Positions 24,639 through 33,411 of a stretch of 45,241 nt of DNA are shown one piece after another (the stretch's first letter is position 1; every line of letters starts with the position of its first letter). Origin of the DNA: JBIOJM01 sp044450785 (lineage in GTDB: Bacteria; Planctomycetota; Planctomycetia; Isosphaerales; Isosphaeraceae); contig JBIOJM010000039.1 of NCBI GenBank assembly GCA_044450785.1, positions 1 through 45,241 on the forward strand. The letters run 5' to 3'. Below the pieces are notes generated by a model, which did not search any database, was not told the DNA's origin, and saw only the letters and a list, made by a program, of their open reading frames with translations. A program made the position numbers and the translations under genes.

Positions 24639-27251
24639 TCACGCAATGACCGCCAGCGGTCCCCGCGTTACACCGTAATGGTTGATGGCCTTAAGCTCGC
24701 GCCACACGGCTTTCCCTTCGCGGTTGCCGGCGATGACTTCGCGATAGAGCGTGATGGTGCGCGCGACGTCTTCCGGCGAATCATCGAGGAACTCGATCCG
24801 CAGGAAACGCGCCCCGTGCTTTTGCAACCGTGGCAAGTACTCGGCAGCGGTCTGCGGCACCGCGTTATACAGCGTGTTGCGACAACCCACGTCGGCCTTG
24901 AGCGGATGCTCCATGCCGACCCGATCGCGGAGCTTCACGGCGTGGCGGTCGCAGGGGCGGCCGCAGTTGGTCGCGTCGGTGCCAGGCGAAAGGAACGCGC
25001 AAAAGACACAGTGCTCCATGTGAAACATCGGCATTTGCTGGTGGATCACGACTTCGAGCCACGAGGGGGGCGCTGCCTCGAGCAGGTCCAGAAGCTGGTC
25101 GACGTTGAGGTCATAGGATACCGTGACCCGGAGGGCCCCTCGGTCCTTGAAGAGCGCGACGGTCAGTGGATTGGTGGCATTGAGCGAGAAATCCACAACG
25201 AAGGGGATTTCCTGCTCCGAGCAAAACCGAACACCGCCCGCGTTGCGCACCAGCATGCCGTCAGCGCCTTGCTTCGCTAAATGGGCGAACAGGTTGGCCT
25301 GGCCGGGCTTTTCAATCCGAGGGGTCGCCAGGAAGATGGCCGCCGGGCCGGGGCCAACGCGGACCGCTTCGACGGCCGCGGCGTATTGCTTGATGTCCTG
25401 ATAATCGGCGTAGATCGTGGAGATGCCTAGTTTCACGGCCGCCTCGATTTGCTCCGTGTGCCTGCACAGAACGGCCAGCTCGGCCGGGGCGGGTTGGTGT
25501 TGCAGCGTCCGCATCTCGCGTTCGCGTTCCGCCGCGATCGGCTCCAGGAGCCTCGGCAAGACCGGTTCGGGCGCGATCGAGCGGGCCGGCACGGCCGCGG
25601 CCGCCTCGTCCAGCCGGGCGACCAGCTCCCTGCGTGAGCTGTTGAGCAGGCTCATCGGCACCATCGGCCGGCCCTCGATCGTTGCCTCCAGGCCGCGAAG
25701 CTGGTAGGTCGTCCCCCCCAGGCGGCCAAGCTGCGTCGACAACAGCCCAACGTCGGCGGCGAGCGTCAGGGCGCGTGCCAGCGGTCCGCTGGATTGCACC
25801 GTGGCCCGGTGTCCGGTGGTAGTCTCTCCCGTGATTCGAAGCGGCTCTCCGGCCACGGCGACGACGCGCAGGTCCAGATCCACCTTGCGCGTCGGCGGCC
25901 CTTCGAACGAGCGGCGCAGCCGGCGGGAAAGCTCGGGATCGTCAGTCTTCCACACTCGCTGGCCGATCACGAGATCGTTCAGGTTGACGGCGCCTCGCCC
26001 CAACCGAAGCTCGACTCGACCCGATGATTCGGCATCCCTGCCGGCGCCACCCGCTTGCTGATGGCTCCGGTCCAGGCGGATGATTTCGTAGACGCGGCCC
26101 CCCTGCTCGACCCGCCCGACCGAGTCGTCGCCGTCGAAGACCACGCCGTCGCCGGGCTTGATCGGAGCCGACACGCAGAGCCGGACGCCCGCGCCGGTCT
26201 TCGATTCCACCACACCGAGAAAAATGCCCCGCTTCTTGGCGTGGTCGCCGCGCACCAGCACCTTGTGGTTGTTACCGTCCAGGAAGCCGTGGGAGAAGCC
26301 GCGCGAAAACGAGAGCTGCATCTCCTGGACGTCGCGGGGCGCGAACTGGATCGGCTGACCGGCCCAGGCCGCATCGATCGCCGCGCGGTAGTGACGCGTG
26401 ATGTTGGCGACGTACTCCGCCGTCTTGAGCCGGCCTTCAATCTTCAGGCTGGAAACGCCCAGCTCGATCAGTCGGGGGATCAAGTCATAGGCGGCCAGGT
26501 CCTGGGGGCTCAGGAGGTACTGGATGTTGTCGAGATCGACGAGCCGGCCGTCGCTGACGATCTGATAAGGCATGCGGCAGGCCTGGGCGCACTCGCCCCG
26601 ATTGGCCGATCGGCCCCCGAGCGCCTCGCTTGTCAAGCACTGTCCCGAATAGGCCACGCAGAGCGCGCCGTGGACGAACACTTCGAGGGGGAAATCGATC
26701 GCCTGACGGATCCGGCCGATCTCGGACAAGGCCAGCTCGCGCGCCAGGATGACGCGCGTGCAGCCCAGCTCGCGGGCCAGCGCAACCCCCTCCTCGCTGG
26801 TGATCGACATCTGGGTCGACGCGTGGATCTCGAGATCGGGCGTGATGGCCCGGATCAGCCTGGCGAGCCCGAGGTCCTGGACGATGACGGCATCGACGGC
26901 GGCTGCGGTCAGCTCGCGCACCGTGGTCTCCAGCTCGGCCAGCTCGCCCGCGAAGACCAGGGTGTTCAAGGTCACGTAGCCCCTGACCCCGCGCCGGTGC
27001 AAAAGCGCCATCACCTCCGGCAGGTCGGCCCCATCGAAGTTGTCGGCGCGGATCCGGGCGTTGTGCCGCTGGAGGCCGAAATAAACGGCGTCGGCGCCAT
27101 TCTCGACCGCGGCGACCAGGCACGTTCGATCACCGGCCGGTGCCAGGAGCTCCGGCCTGGCTCCCGGCCGCGCGACAGGCGATGCCGGTTTAACGGCGGT
27201 CGGACGCTCGGCCTCGTCATTTTCGCGGGTGCGTCTGGACGTCGTGATCAT
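24639..27251 (-). CDS. U32 family peptidase with DUF3656 domain (RlhA-like)
   Basis: 870 residues from the ATG at 27251. ELLAPAGDRTCLVAAVENGA near the N-terminus and the U32 signature EVFVHGALCVAYSGQCLTS at about 193-211. More cysteines follow (RGECAQACRMPY) and a DUF3656-type middle, then a distal part with HMEHCVFCAFLSPG and NCGRPCDRHAV that could bind an Fe-S cluster. Relatives such as E. coli RlhA take part in 23S rRNA hydroxylation rather than proteolysis, so an RNA-modifying role is likely here. The frame is open upstream to 27512, but that region encodes the DUF1328 protein in another frame. Confidence 0.88.
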   Translation of the reverse strand: MITTSRRTRENDEAERPTAVKPASPVARPGARPELLAPAGDRTCLVAAVENGADAVYFGLQRHNARIRADNFDGADLPEVMALLHRRGVRGYVTLNTLVFAGELAELETTVRELTAAAVDAVIVQDLGLARLIRAITPDLEIHASTQMSITSEEGVALARELGCTRVILARELALSEIGRIRQAIDFPLEVFVHGALCVAYSGQCLTSEALGGRSANRGECAQACRMPYQIVSDGRLVDLDNIQYLLSPQDLAAYDLIPRLIELGVSSLKIEGRLKTAEYVANITRHYRAAIDAAWAGQPIQFAPRDVQEMQLSFSRGFSHGFLDGNNHKVLVRGDHAKKRGIFLGVVESKTGAGVRLCVSAPIKPGDGVVFDGDDSVGRVEQGGRVYEIIRLDRSHQQAGGAGRDAESSGRVELRLGRGAVNLNDLVIGQRVWKTDDPELSRRLRRSFEGPPTRKVDLDLRVVAVAGEPLRITGETTTGHRATVQSSGPLARALTLAADVGLLSTQLGRLGGTTYQLRGLEATIEGRPMVPMSLLNSSRRELVARLDEAAAAVPARSIAPEPVLPRLLEPIAAEREREMRTLQHQPAPAELAVLCRHTEQIEAAVKLGISTIYADYQDIKQYAAAVEAVRVGPGPAAIFLATPRIEKPGQANLFAHLAKQGADGMLVRNAGGVRFCSEQEIPFVVDFSLNATNPLTVALFKDRGALRVTVSYDLNVDQLLDLLEAAPPSWLEVVIHQQMPMFHMEHCVFCAFLSPGTDATNCGRPCDRHAVKLRDRVGMEHPLKADVGCRNTLYNAVPQTAAEYLPRLQKHGARFLRIEFLDDSPEDVARTITLYREVIAGNREGKAVWRELKAINHYGVTRGPLAVIA

Positions 27252-27277
27252 GGGGCCGGTCTCATCGGATGGTTCCT

Positions 27278-27451
27278 CTATGAGGGCGAGCCGCCGCCCC
27301 CCCGGCCAAATATCAAGCTGACGACGAACAAGACGAGAAAGACGAACAACAGAATCTTCGCGATATAGGCGAAGTCGCCCGCAAGCCCCCCGAAGCCGAG
27401 TACAGCGGCGATCAGGGCGAGGACGGCGAACATGATGGCCCAACGCAGCAT
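27278..27451 (-). CDS. DUF1328 (YtjA-like) small membrane protein
   Basis: 57 residues, start MLRWAIMFAVLALIAAV, then GFGGLAGDFAYIAKILLFVF and a Gly-rich end. Two membrane helices, GGAGAG six bases before the ATG. It matches the small DUF1328 family (inner-membrane proteins of unknown, possibly stress-linked, role). It is too short for most gene callers and lies in a different frame inside the open N-terminal extension of the U32 gene, ending 26 bases before that gene's ATG. Confidence 0.85.
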   Translation of the reverse strand: MLRWAIMFAVLALIAAVLGFGGLAGDFAYIAKILLFVFLVLFVVSLIFGRGGGGSPS

Positions 27452-27586
27452 GAGTGACTCTCCGTTCTTGGTGAAGAGCGTAGTACCATCGCCGAAAGTA
27501 GACTATAAGCAACCTGTCCCGCTCCCGCTACCCTTGCCTGACAGCGGGCTGGGCGACACTCTGCCGCGGCACCGCGGCCGGTCTGA

Positions 27587-28423
27587 TCACGAGATCGCGA
27601 ACGTCGTCTTGCCGAAGACCTTGGCGTTGTTGGCCTGGGTGACCTTGAGGATTTCCGCGCCACCTTTGTTGAACGTGATGCCGCCCATGAACTTGTGCGT
27701 GCCGTGATCCGAGGGCAAGAAGGTGTAAGTCAGGTTGGGGTAGCTGGCAAGGCCGGTGGACTGGACTGGAGGAGCGGAGATGCCGAGGCTGATGTACACA
27801 GCGCGCCGGAAGGTCGTCCAGGAATCCGTGGGGCTCGAGAGCGCGATCGTGCCGGTGTAATCCGTCAAGGGTTGCTTCCGACCATCAAGGGCCGTGACCG
27901 TGAAGCTCATTGGCTCGCCCAGGTGGCCATGACGGATGTCGGGCGTGACCAGAAATGAGGTCGCCGTCAGGGGATTGACCATGACGGTGACGGAATTCGA
28001 GAGGCTCTTGGAGAACTGACTCGCGGTGGGAACGTAAACCGCATCGATCGTGTAGGTGCCGATCTTGGTGAGCTTGGCGGTCGTGATGCCGGCCTCTCCC
28101 TTCTTGTTGAGAGTGACCTCCGCGAGCACGAGAGGTTTGGGGGATTCGACGACGAACTTGACCCGGCCCGAGGCGATCGGGACCTTCCGATTGGCATTTT
28201 CCACGGCCGCGGTGAAGGTGACATCTTGCGAGGTCTCGGCGTCGGTCGTCGAGGCCTGGAGGACCGTTGTGGTGGGTATTGCCCCATGGCCAACCGACGC
28301 CGTCGTCGCGCCAGCCGATGAGCTGAGCAATGTCCGCCCTTCGAGGACCTCCAGCATGGGGCCCCAAGCCGTCCGGAGACGCCTCCGCGAGTCCCGCCCC
28401 TGACGGCGCGCAAAGTCAGGCAT
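27587..28423 (-). CDS. Exported LEPR-XLL protein with Ig-like domains
   Basis: 278 residues. Arg-rich head followed by MLEVLEGRTLLSSSAG, the LEPR-XLL N-terminal motif shared with the giant protein at the left edge. Residues about 50-150 form a bacterial Ig-like domain (TTVLQASTTDAETSQDVTFT, then TTAKLTKIGTYTIDAVYV) and about 150-278 a second beta-rich domain. GAGGGG lies close before the ATG. Probably surface-associated; ligand unknown. A GC-rich stem (27563-27578) lies just past its stop, without a T-tract. Confidence 0.85.
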   Translation of the reverse strand: MPDFARRQGRDSRRRLRTAWGPMLEVLEGRTLLSSSAGATTASVGHGAIPTTTVLQASTTDAETSQDVTFTAAVENANRKVPIASGRVKFVVESPKPLVLAEVTLNKKGEAGITTAKLTKIGTYTIDAVYVPTASQFSKSLSNSVTVMVNPLTATSFLVTPDIRHGHLGEPMSFTVTALDGRKQPLTDYTGTIALSSPTDSWTTFRRAVYISLGISAPPVQSTGLASYPNLTYTFLPSDHGTHKFMGGITFNKGGAEILKVTQANNAKVFGKTTFAIS

Positions 28424-28711
28424 TGTCCCCTCACCGGCTCATGTCGATGGACGCGAGCCCTACTCGATTGGATTTGGAACTGATCGGCTCGAGATGATCT
28501 TGAACCGGACCCGCGCCGCGATGCTTCCCGAAAAGGGAGAGCCAGCGTGTCGCCGCGCCTCGTTCCTGGAGCGCGGGGGAAACCGCGCAAAGGCCTTTTC
28601 GAGACAGATAGGCGCGGTCATCATAGAGACGGGGACTATCCTGTCAAGGTCGTTCCCGAGAAATCCGGCACCAAGGCACCAAGGCACTCTCCTTTCTGGT
28701 GACGTGACGTC
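28424..28711. other. Divergent spacer with ACCAAGGC repeat
   Basis: 288 bases between the minus-strand LEPR-XLL gene and the plus-strand membrane protein. It must hold both promoters but I cannot assign them. Near 28668-28685 two copies of the octamer GGCACCAA stand in tandem, a common short repeat in such genomes. No gene supported. Confidence 0.5.
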
Positions 28712-29101
28712 ATGTTCCTCTTCCGGCGACGGATCGACAAGGCACTTGGAAACCGGCGATCGGTTTGGCTCAGAACCGCTGTTTGCGCCCTGCTCGGGTT
28801 CCTTCTCGCGTACCGGGGCATCGCCTTTCAACATGGCCCGTCGACGACGTTCGACATGGTCTTTCTGGCCGCCGTCACAGGCGCATTTGGTCTGGGCGGG
28901 CTGCTTCTCTCCTTGATGGATGTCGTGAAGAGCCGGCTCGATGAGGGGGCGCGCGTGAACCTCGTCGCTCGAGCCTACTTCGGAATGGGCCCTTGGTCGG
29001 TGCTCTTGTGGGTTGTCACCTTGCCTGCCATGATCATGTTCGTGATCATCTTCGGTATTCTAATCTACGACATGGTCATCACCATCTTTCCTCGGATGTG
29101 A
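28712..29101 (+). CDS. Small integral membrane protein
   Basis: 129 residues, three predicted membrane helices: TAVCALLGFLLAYRGIAF, MVFLAAVTGAFGLGGLLLSL and WSVLLWVVTLPAMIMFVIIF with the following IYDMVITIF. A basic N-terminus (FLFRRRIDKALGNRR) suggests it faces the cytoplasm. No family recognised. A weak GGTGA ribosome binding site. It converges on the PHP-domain gene, 33 bases between stops. The coherent hydrophobic pattern argues for a real gene. Confidence 0.6.
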   Translation: MFLFRRRIDKALGNRRSVWLRTAVCALLGFLLAYRGIAFQHGPSTTFDMVFLAAVTGAFGLGGLLLSLMDVVKSRLDEGARVNLVARAYFGMGPWSVLLWVVTLPAMIMFVIIFGILIYDMVITIFPRM

Positions 29102-29134
29102 CCAAAGCGTGCCCTCGATCCGTGGCGATCTCAC

Positions 29135-32100
29135 TCACCTTGTATGCACCCAGATCGGGCTGGCCCAGGCGAGCTCGCCGTCGGTCTGGATCGCCCGGAC
29201 GTAATACCAGCTCAATCCAGCGGGTCGGGCTCGCTCGTCGTCGGTCCACTCAAACTCGACCTGCTCTTTCTTGGGCTCGGTCGAGTAAGCGTACTTGAAG
29301 TCCTTGATGATGTCGATGCGCGCCACCGGGCTCGTGCCGTGGACAAGCACCTTCAGCTTCACCGGTCCATCGGCGTCAAATTCGTCCCCCATCAGGTGAT
29401 CGCCCGAGCGGACGTCCACGATGATGTTGTCGGTGGCGGCATAGCAATGCCGGCGGCGGAAGGCGTCGAGGATCGCCGGCCGGGTTGTGTCTTCGGCCAG
29501 AGCAACCGCGTAGCTGATATGGGTCGATATGTGGTCGCTCGACGCCTGAAACCCCAGCATGTACTGCATGGCGAGCGCATTCCAGACCATGCCCATCGGC
29601 TGCCAGCCGCCGATCGATTCGCCCCGCCGCCGCGCCGAGCGGGGCGCACCCAGGTACTCGTACGACTGCCGATGCCCCTGGTAGATCTCGACGAACGGCT
29701 CAAAAACGGGGTTCACGTCCCGCCAGTCCGTCCCCATGCCCGTGGCCGACGTATGCGAAGCACAGATGCCATTGTGTTCCTTCAAGTAGTCATAGAGCAT
29801 CAGCGTATCTTGGTCGACCACGCCCCCGGGCCCGATCAGCCTCGGCAGCGTGCGAACTCCTCGGTGGTCGAACATCACGTTGCGGTGGCCGTGCGGGTAG
29901 ACGACGCTCCGCTCGTAGGTGAACATGGGGACGAACCTCGGCGGCTGGCTGTACAAATCCGTGGTTTTCTGGATGAGCCACCAGGTGTATTCCTTGCCGC
30001 CGCCGTTGTCGTGGTCGCCGTTGCCGATCCAGTCGAGCCCGGCGGCATCCAGCGCATAGCGCCACATGTCTTCGAGCGAGCCGTCGGCGCCGCCGTCGGC
30101 GGAGATCTCGGTATGGCGGTGGAACTCCCCGCGCAACAGCCGATACATCTTGCCTCCGGCCTCGATCCGATACGCCCGGATTCGCCGCAGGTCGTCGGTT
30201 TCACCCGGATGGACTCGCGCGGCCAGTCCGTCCCCGGGTACTGGCTCCGGGCTCAGGCGGGGCTCTTCAAGGGGCCGCGTGGTGGCGAGCGCGGACACTT
30301 CCAGGTCGACGTTGAACACGCCGGGCGGCGTCCCCTGGTTGGTGAAGTAGCGCAGGGCCGCTCGCGGGTTCATCTCAGACTCCCGGCGCAGCCGGCCATC
30401 CGTACTGTAAAACGCCAGGACCGGCCCCTCGCGGGGCTGGACCAGGGCCGGTCGGTTGTCGAGCAAGCCGTCGCTGCGCGTCAGGGGCTGTGGGACCGAC
30501 CATGATGGCCCCGACAGCGACGCGGCATGGCTGGTCCAGACCGCCCCGGTGACGATCACGGCGTTGTTCCCCCAGATCGCCTCCTGGCGGTGGCGAAACG
30601 CCAGCCAGGGCCGGCCCATCCGATCGACCAACAGCCGGGGATAACTGTTCATGATCTTCAAAGGCCCGGCAGCCCGTTCGAGGGGATCAGGGGCACGGAG
30701 GATCCGCTGGCCGTCGACGACCGCAACCGCGACCTTGCTGGCGCGGTAGAGGCTCGATCCCTTGCCGTCGAGCAGGTTGACGGCGTCCTTACCCCAGTTG
30801 GGAGTGCGTTCCTCATAGGCGATCCAGACCCGGCCCCGCTGATCGGCCGCCACGCTGGGCCTCGCCTCGAACAGGGGCGTACCGGCCACGGTGATCGCCG
30901 GGCTGAGCGAACCGTCGGGCTCGCGGGTACGGAGCAGAACGTCGTGGTTGCCGGCCTGGTAACTATCGAACGCCACGTGGATCCGGCCGCTCTTGTCGGC
31001 CGCGATGGAGGGCGCCCATTCGTTGGCCGGCGTGTCGCTGACCTTGAGCGGCGGAGCGGCTGGCTTGCCGTTCGCATCCAGCGGGGCCAGCAAGATATCG
31101 GCCTGGCCTCCCGTCCACGCCTGCCACGCCATCCAGACCGTGCCATCGGCCGCGGTGGCGAGCACGGCGTCGCTGTCGGGACCGGGCTGATCGGTGATGC
31201 GCAGCTCCGGCAAGAACGAGCTGGTCCTGGGTTCGTAGCGGCGACTGAACACGTCCCAGTTGTCGGCGCGCTTCTCGGTCCAGACGATCACGACGCTGCC
31301 ATCGCCGGCCGTTGCCACGGCCGGGCGCCAGACATCGCGCCCGGGCAGGGTGACGTCAAGAAGTGCGCCGGGTTTGCCGTTCTGGAAGTGGAGCAGGCGG
31401 ATCTGGTCACCGCCTCCCGTGGGAAGATACTCCGCGAAGCGATCGGGCCGCTCATTCAACGCGGGCAGCAGTTCAGGCCCCCTCGGTTCATGCCAGACCG
31501 CGGCGACCCAGGCGCCCTTGCCTTGCGGGTCGGCGGCAGCCGCGGGGAAATCTTGCTGGTTCGGACCTTCAAACAAAGGGGCGTGCGGAAAAACGCGCTG
31601 GGCGCGGACCCGGTCATTCAAGAACGACGCGACCGAGCCATCGGCCAGGCGGTCGAGAGGGACCGAGAACTTCCCTTGTGTCGTCTCGACCGTCAGCGTG
31701 GCCCCGCCGACGTTTTTGAGCGAAATGACCACGCCGTTGGGCGAGACGTCGGGCCCGAACGTACTCGGCCCGCCGGCCGCCTTGCGTGTCGCCTGCTGCC
31801 TCGCCTTGGCTTTGGCCTTTGCTTTGGCCTTCGCCGCGGCCTTCTTGGCCGTGGCCGCCTTGCGGATCAGGCGGCTGCTGGCCTTCCACGAGTCTCGCCC
31901 GATCACCAGGTCGCCGTCGCGGAAACGCAAGCCCTCGATGTCCAGGACCTCACCCTGATCGAGCACGAGCCGGCCACTCCAGTCCTGCGGGGCTCCGTCG
32001 CCGATTCCCAGGATCAGACGCAGGGCGACTGTGTCGGGATCGAGGCCCTTTACCGCCGTATCCGCGGCCGGCCGCTGAGCCAGAGACACGGAAACCCCAA

Positions 32101-32146
32101 GAAGAGCAAGGAAGCTCAGCGTGACGGCTGGCAAGCGGTTTTTCAT
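29135..32146 (-). CDS. Large exported protein: beta-propeller plus PHP/DUF3604-like metal hydrolase domain
   Basis: 1,003 residues from the ATG at 32146 (AGGAG six bases before; the earlier ATG touches the site). Signal peptide RLPAVTLSFLALLGVSVSLA. An Ala/Lys tract lies at about 93-125 (KAAAKAKAKAKAKARQQATR). Residues about 190-600 hold repeated WVAAVWHE, IVWTEKRADNWDVFSRRYE and MAWQAWTGGQADILL strands, a beta-propeller. At about 665-1000 is a PHP-like domain: GEFHRHTEIS, IGNGDHDNGG, HGHRNVMFDH, ICASHTSATGMG and GFQASSDH, rich in His and Asp metal ligands, as in DUF3604 proteins. Likely a periplasmic metal-dependent hydrolase; substrate unknown. Confidence 0.82.
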   Translation of the reverse strand: MKNRLPAVTLSFLALLGVSVSLAQRPAADTAVKGLDPDTVALRLILGIGDGAPQDWSGRLVLDQGEVLDIEGLRFRDGDLVIGRDSWKASSRLIRKAATAKKAAAKAKAKAKAKARQQATRKAAGGPSTFGPDVSPNGVVISLKNVGGATLTVETTQGKFSVPLDRLADGSVASFLNDRVRAQRVFPHAPLFEGPNQQDFPAAAADPQGKGAWVAAVWHEPRGPELLPALNERPDRFAEYLPTGGGDQIRLLHFQNGKPGALLDVTLPGRDVWRPAVATAGDGSVVIVWTEKRADNWDVFSRRYEPRTSSFLPELRITDQPGPDSDAVLATAADGTVWMAWQAWTGGQADILLAPLDANGKPAAPPLKVSDTPANEWAPSIAADKSGRIHVAFDSYQAGNHDVLLRTREPDGSLSPAITVAGTPLFEARPSVAADQRGRVWIAYEERTPNWGKDAVNLLDGKGSSLYRASKVAVAVVDGQRILRAPDPLERAAGPLKIMNSYPRLLVDRMGRPWLAFRHRQEAIWGNNAVIVTGAVWTSHAASLSGPSWSVPQPLTRSDGLLDNRPALVQPREGPVLAFYSTDGRLRRESEMNPRAALRYFTNQGTPPGVFNVDLEVSALATTRPLEEPRLSPEPVPGDGLAARVHPGETDDLRRIRAYRIEAGGKMYRLLRGEFHRHTEISADGGADGSLEDMWRYALDAAGLDWIGNGDHDNGGGKEYTWWLIQKTTDLYSQPPRFVPMFTYERSVVYPHGHRNVMFDHRGVRTLPRLIGPGGVVDQDTLMLYDYLKEHNGICASHTSATGMGTDWRDVNPVFEPFVEIYQGHRQSYEYLGAPRSARRRGESIGGWQPMGMVWNALAMQYMLGFQASSDHISTHISYAVALAEDTTRPAILDAFRRRHCYAATDNIIVDVRSGDHLMGDEFDADGPVKLKVLVHGTSPVARIDIIKDFKYAYSTEPKKEQVEFEWTDDERARPAGLSWYYVRAIQTDGELAWASPIWVHTR

Positions 32147-32179
32147 GGCCATCTCCTAACGCGGCAGAGCCGCAAAGCA

Positions 32180-32207
32180 AGTAGGCAGTATGCAGTAGGC
32201 AGTAGGC
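32180..32207. repeat. Heptanucleotide tandem repeat AGTAGGC, four units
   Basis: AGTAGGC, AGTATGC, AGTAGGC, AGTAGGC in direct tandem, just upstream of the PHP-domain gene. Same unit length as the two arrays near the left edge but a different sequence. Confidence 0.85.
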
Positions 32208-32277
32208 AGCATAAGGAAGCGGGAACGTCCTGAAGATGCGCGCACGGCGCGGAGAAGTAAGCGGGGAAGGTCCTACG

Positions 32278-32305
32278 CTTTTTCCGGGACTTCGCCCGGA
32301 AAAAG
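32278..32305. other. Perfect 11-bp stem-loop
   Basis: CTTTTTCCGGG (32278-32288), loop ACTTCG, CCCGGAAAAAG (32295-32305). It lies about 130 bases upstream of the PHP-domain start and 27 bases left of the hairpin-rich element, so it may be part of the same repeat debris. It could end transcription in either direction, since both arms are bounded by A or T runs, but the gene to its left begins rather than ends here. Confidence 0.6.
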
Positions 32306-32331
32306 TGGCCCCTGCGGGGCAGTTCCCGCAT

Positions 32332-32674
32332 ACTAACCCGACGCGCCAGTTTTGATGTTGTGCTACTGGCCCGCCGCCCCGAACGGGGCAGCCACAAACC
32401 AGCCCAGGGCAACGCCCTGGGAGGAATACGTCAACCACGCACCCCGCTGGCCTGAAAGGCCGAAACAACGGCTCCAGACGATGGATCATGTTTTTCACCA
32501 GGGATTGCGAGATCGCCGAGGATCGCCCGGTTGTACCGCCCTTACAGGGCTCGCGGTGGGTTGCAATCTCTCCTCCTCCCAAGGCCCCCAGGGCGATGCC
32601 CTGGGCTGATTTGTTGTGCCCTTTCAGGGCAAGCACCAAGCTGCACAACTCTAAAACTGGCGCGTCGGGTTGGT
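32332..32674. mobile_element. MITE-like element with 32-bp inverted ends and internal hairpins
   Basis: End arms 32332-32363 and 32643-32674 match as inverted repeats at 28 of 32 bases (core AAAACTGGCGCGTCGGGTT). Inside are small stem-loops: 32376-32389 (GCCCC/GGGGC), 32403-32421 (CCCAGGGC/GCCCTGGG), 32449-32461 (GGCCT/AGGCC), 32587-32605 (CCCAGGGC/GCCCTGGG again) and 32618-32630 (GCCCT/AGGGC). No open frame fits a protein. This could be a non-autonomous transposable element or a structured RNA. A related core (AACCCGACGCTCCAG) also occurs at 23825-23839. Confidence 0.6.
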
Positions 32675-32711
32675 GTTGGAGCGGAGTCCGACCGGCGATC
32701 GGTTCACGAAA

Positions 32712-32733
32712 CATCGACAACAAATTGTCGATG
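32712..32733 (-). terminator. Possible terminator of the ATPase-SPFH operon
   Basis: Perfect 9-bp stem CATCGACAA/TTGTCGATG with a 4-base loop, 82 bases past the last stop codon of the operon in the direction of transcription. On the minus strand it is followed by TTTCGTG, a short T-run, so termination would be modest. Confidence 0.45.
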
Positions 32734-32814
32734 CGCGGCCCGTAAGGTGCTTCTGATCATAAATATAGTTATCTAGATACTAACAGATAATGATCCTGTA
32801 AGTCACATCACTGG

Positions 32815-33411
32815 CTAATTCTGCTTCGCGTCGCTGACTGACTCGACCAAGTCACTGGCCACCGGGTTGCCCTCGGGCTCTTCGTAGGTCGCCAGCGAGC
32901 CGAGCGAATTCTTGGGTACGTGCTCGCGCGCGGTCTCGATCTCGGTGATGAGCCAACCGCCCTCCGCTCGCTCGAGACGGAAAGTCTGGCGCTCGAGCCG
33001 GTCGGCGAACGCCGACTCAACCGTGATCCGGGCCGCGTCGGTGCGATCGCCGTCAGGCTCGGGGGCGAAGATCGCGTGGCTCTTGCGAGCCAGGCCGGCG
33101 CGGCGGAGAAGGAGGGCGAAGGCATCCCGGCCGCGCTCGTCGGCCTTGCGCTCGAGATGGGCTCGTAACGGGCCGCCGAACGCACGAAGATACGATGCCG
33201 CGTCGCCATCCCGAGCGCTGGCGAGCAAGCCTTCGATGCAGTCCGTCGCACCCTTGAGCCGGGCCCTATTCTCAAAGCTGAGGTCCTGCAATCGGGAATC
33301 CGTTTCTGATTCGATCGCGGGCCGGGTCGGCGAGGGTGATCGCTTCAGCCCGGACCAGATCAAGAAGCCCATGATCATCGTCGTGAACAGGCCGGCGAGG
33401 AGTCGTTTCAT
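32815..33411 (-). CDS. Membrane-anchored protein of the ATPase-SPFH operon
   Basis: 198 residues. N-terminal membrane anchor (LLAGLFTTMIMGFLIWSGL), a Ser/Pro linker, a helical segment with GATDCIEGLLASARDGDAASYL, then beta strands ending in GGWLITEIETAREHV. The overall pattern resembles an NTF2/SnoaL-like fold, but I cannot name the family with confidence. Its ATG overlaps the stop of the HflK-like gene (ATGA), so it is the last, translation-coupled gene of the operon and probably works with the SPFH proteins outside the membrane. Confidence 0.8.
   Translation of the reverse strand: MKRLLAGLFTTMIMGFLIWSGLKRSPSPTRPAIESETDSRLQDLSFENRARLKGATDCIEGLLASARDGDAASYLRAFGGPLRAHLERKADERGRDAFALLLRRAGLARKSHAIFAPEPDGDRTDAARITVESAFADRLERQTFRLERAEGGWLITEIETAREHVPKNSLGSLATYEEPEGNPVASDLVESVSDAKQN

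Noticed and set aside
27563..27578. GC-rich inverted repeat after the LEPR-XLL Ig-like gene as terminator
   Set aside because: The loop is too small at full stem length and there is no T-tract after it; such palindromes are frequent in GC-rich spacers.
32403..32630. CRISPR array, considered because of repeated palindromes
   Set aside because: The palindromes are not regularly spaced, only one sequence occurs twice, and no cas gene is present.
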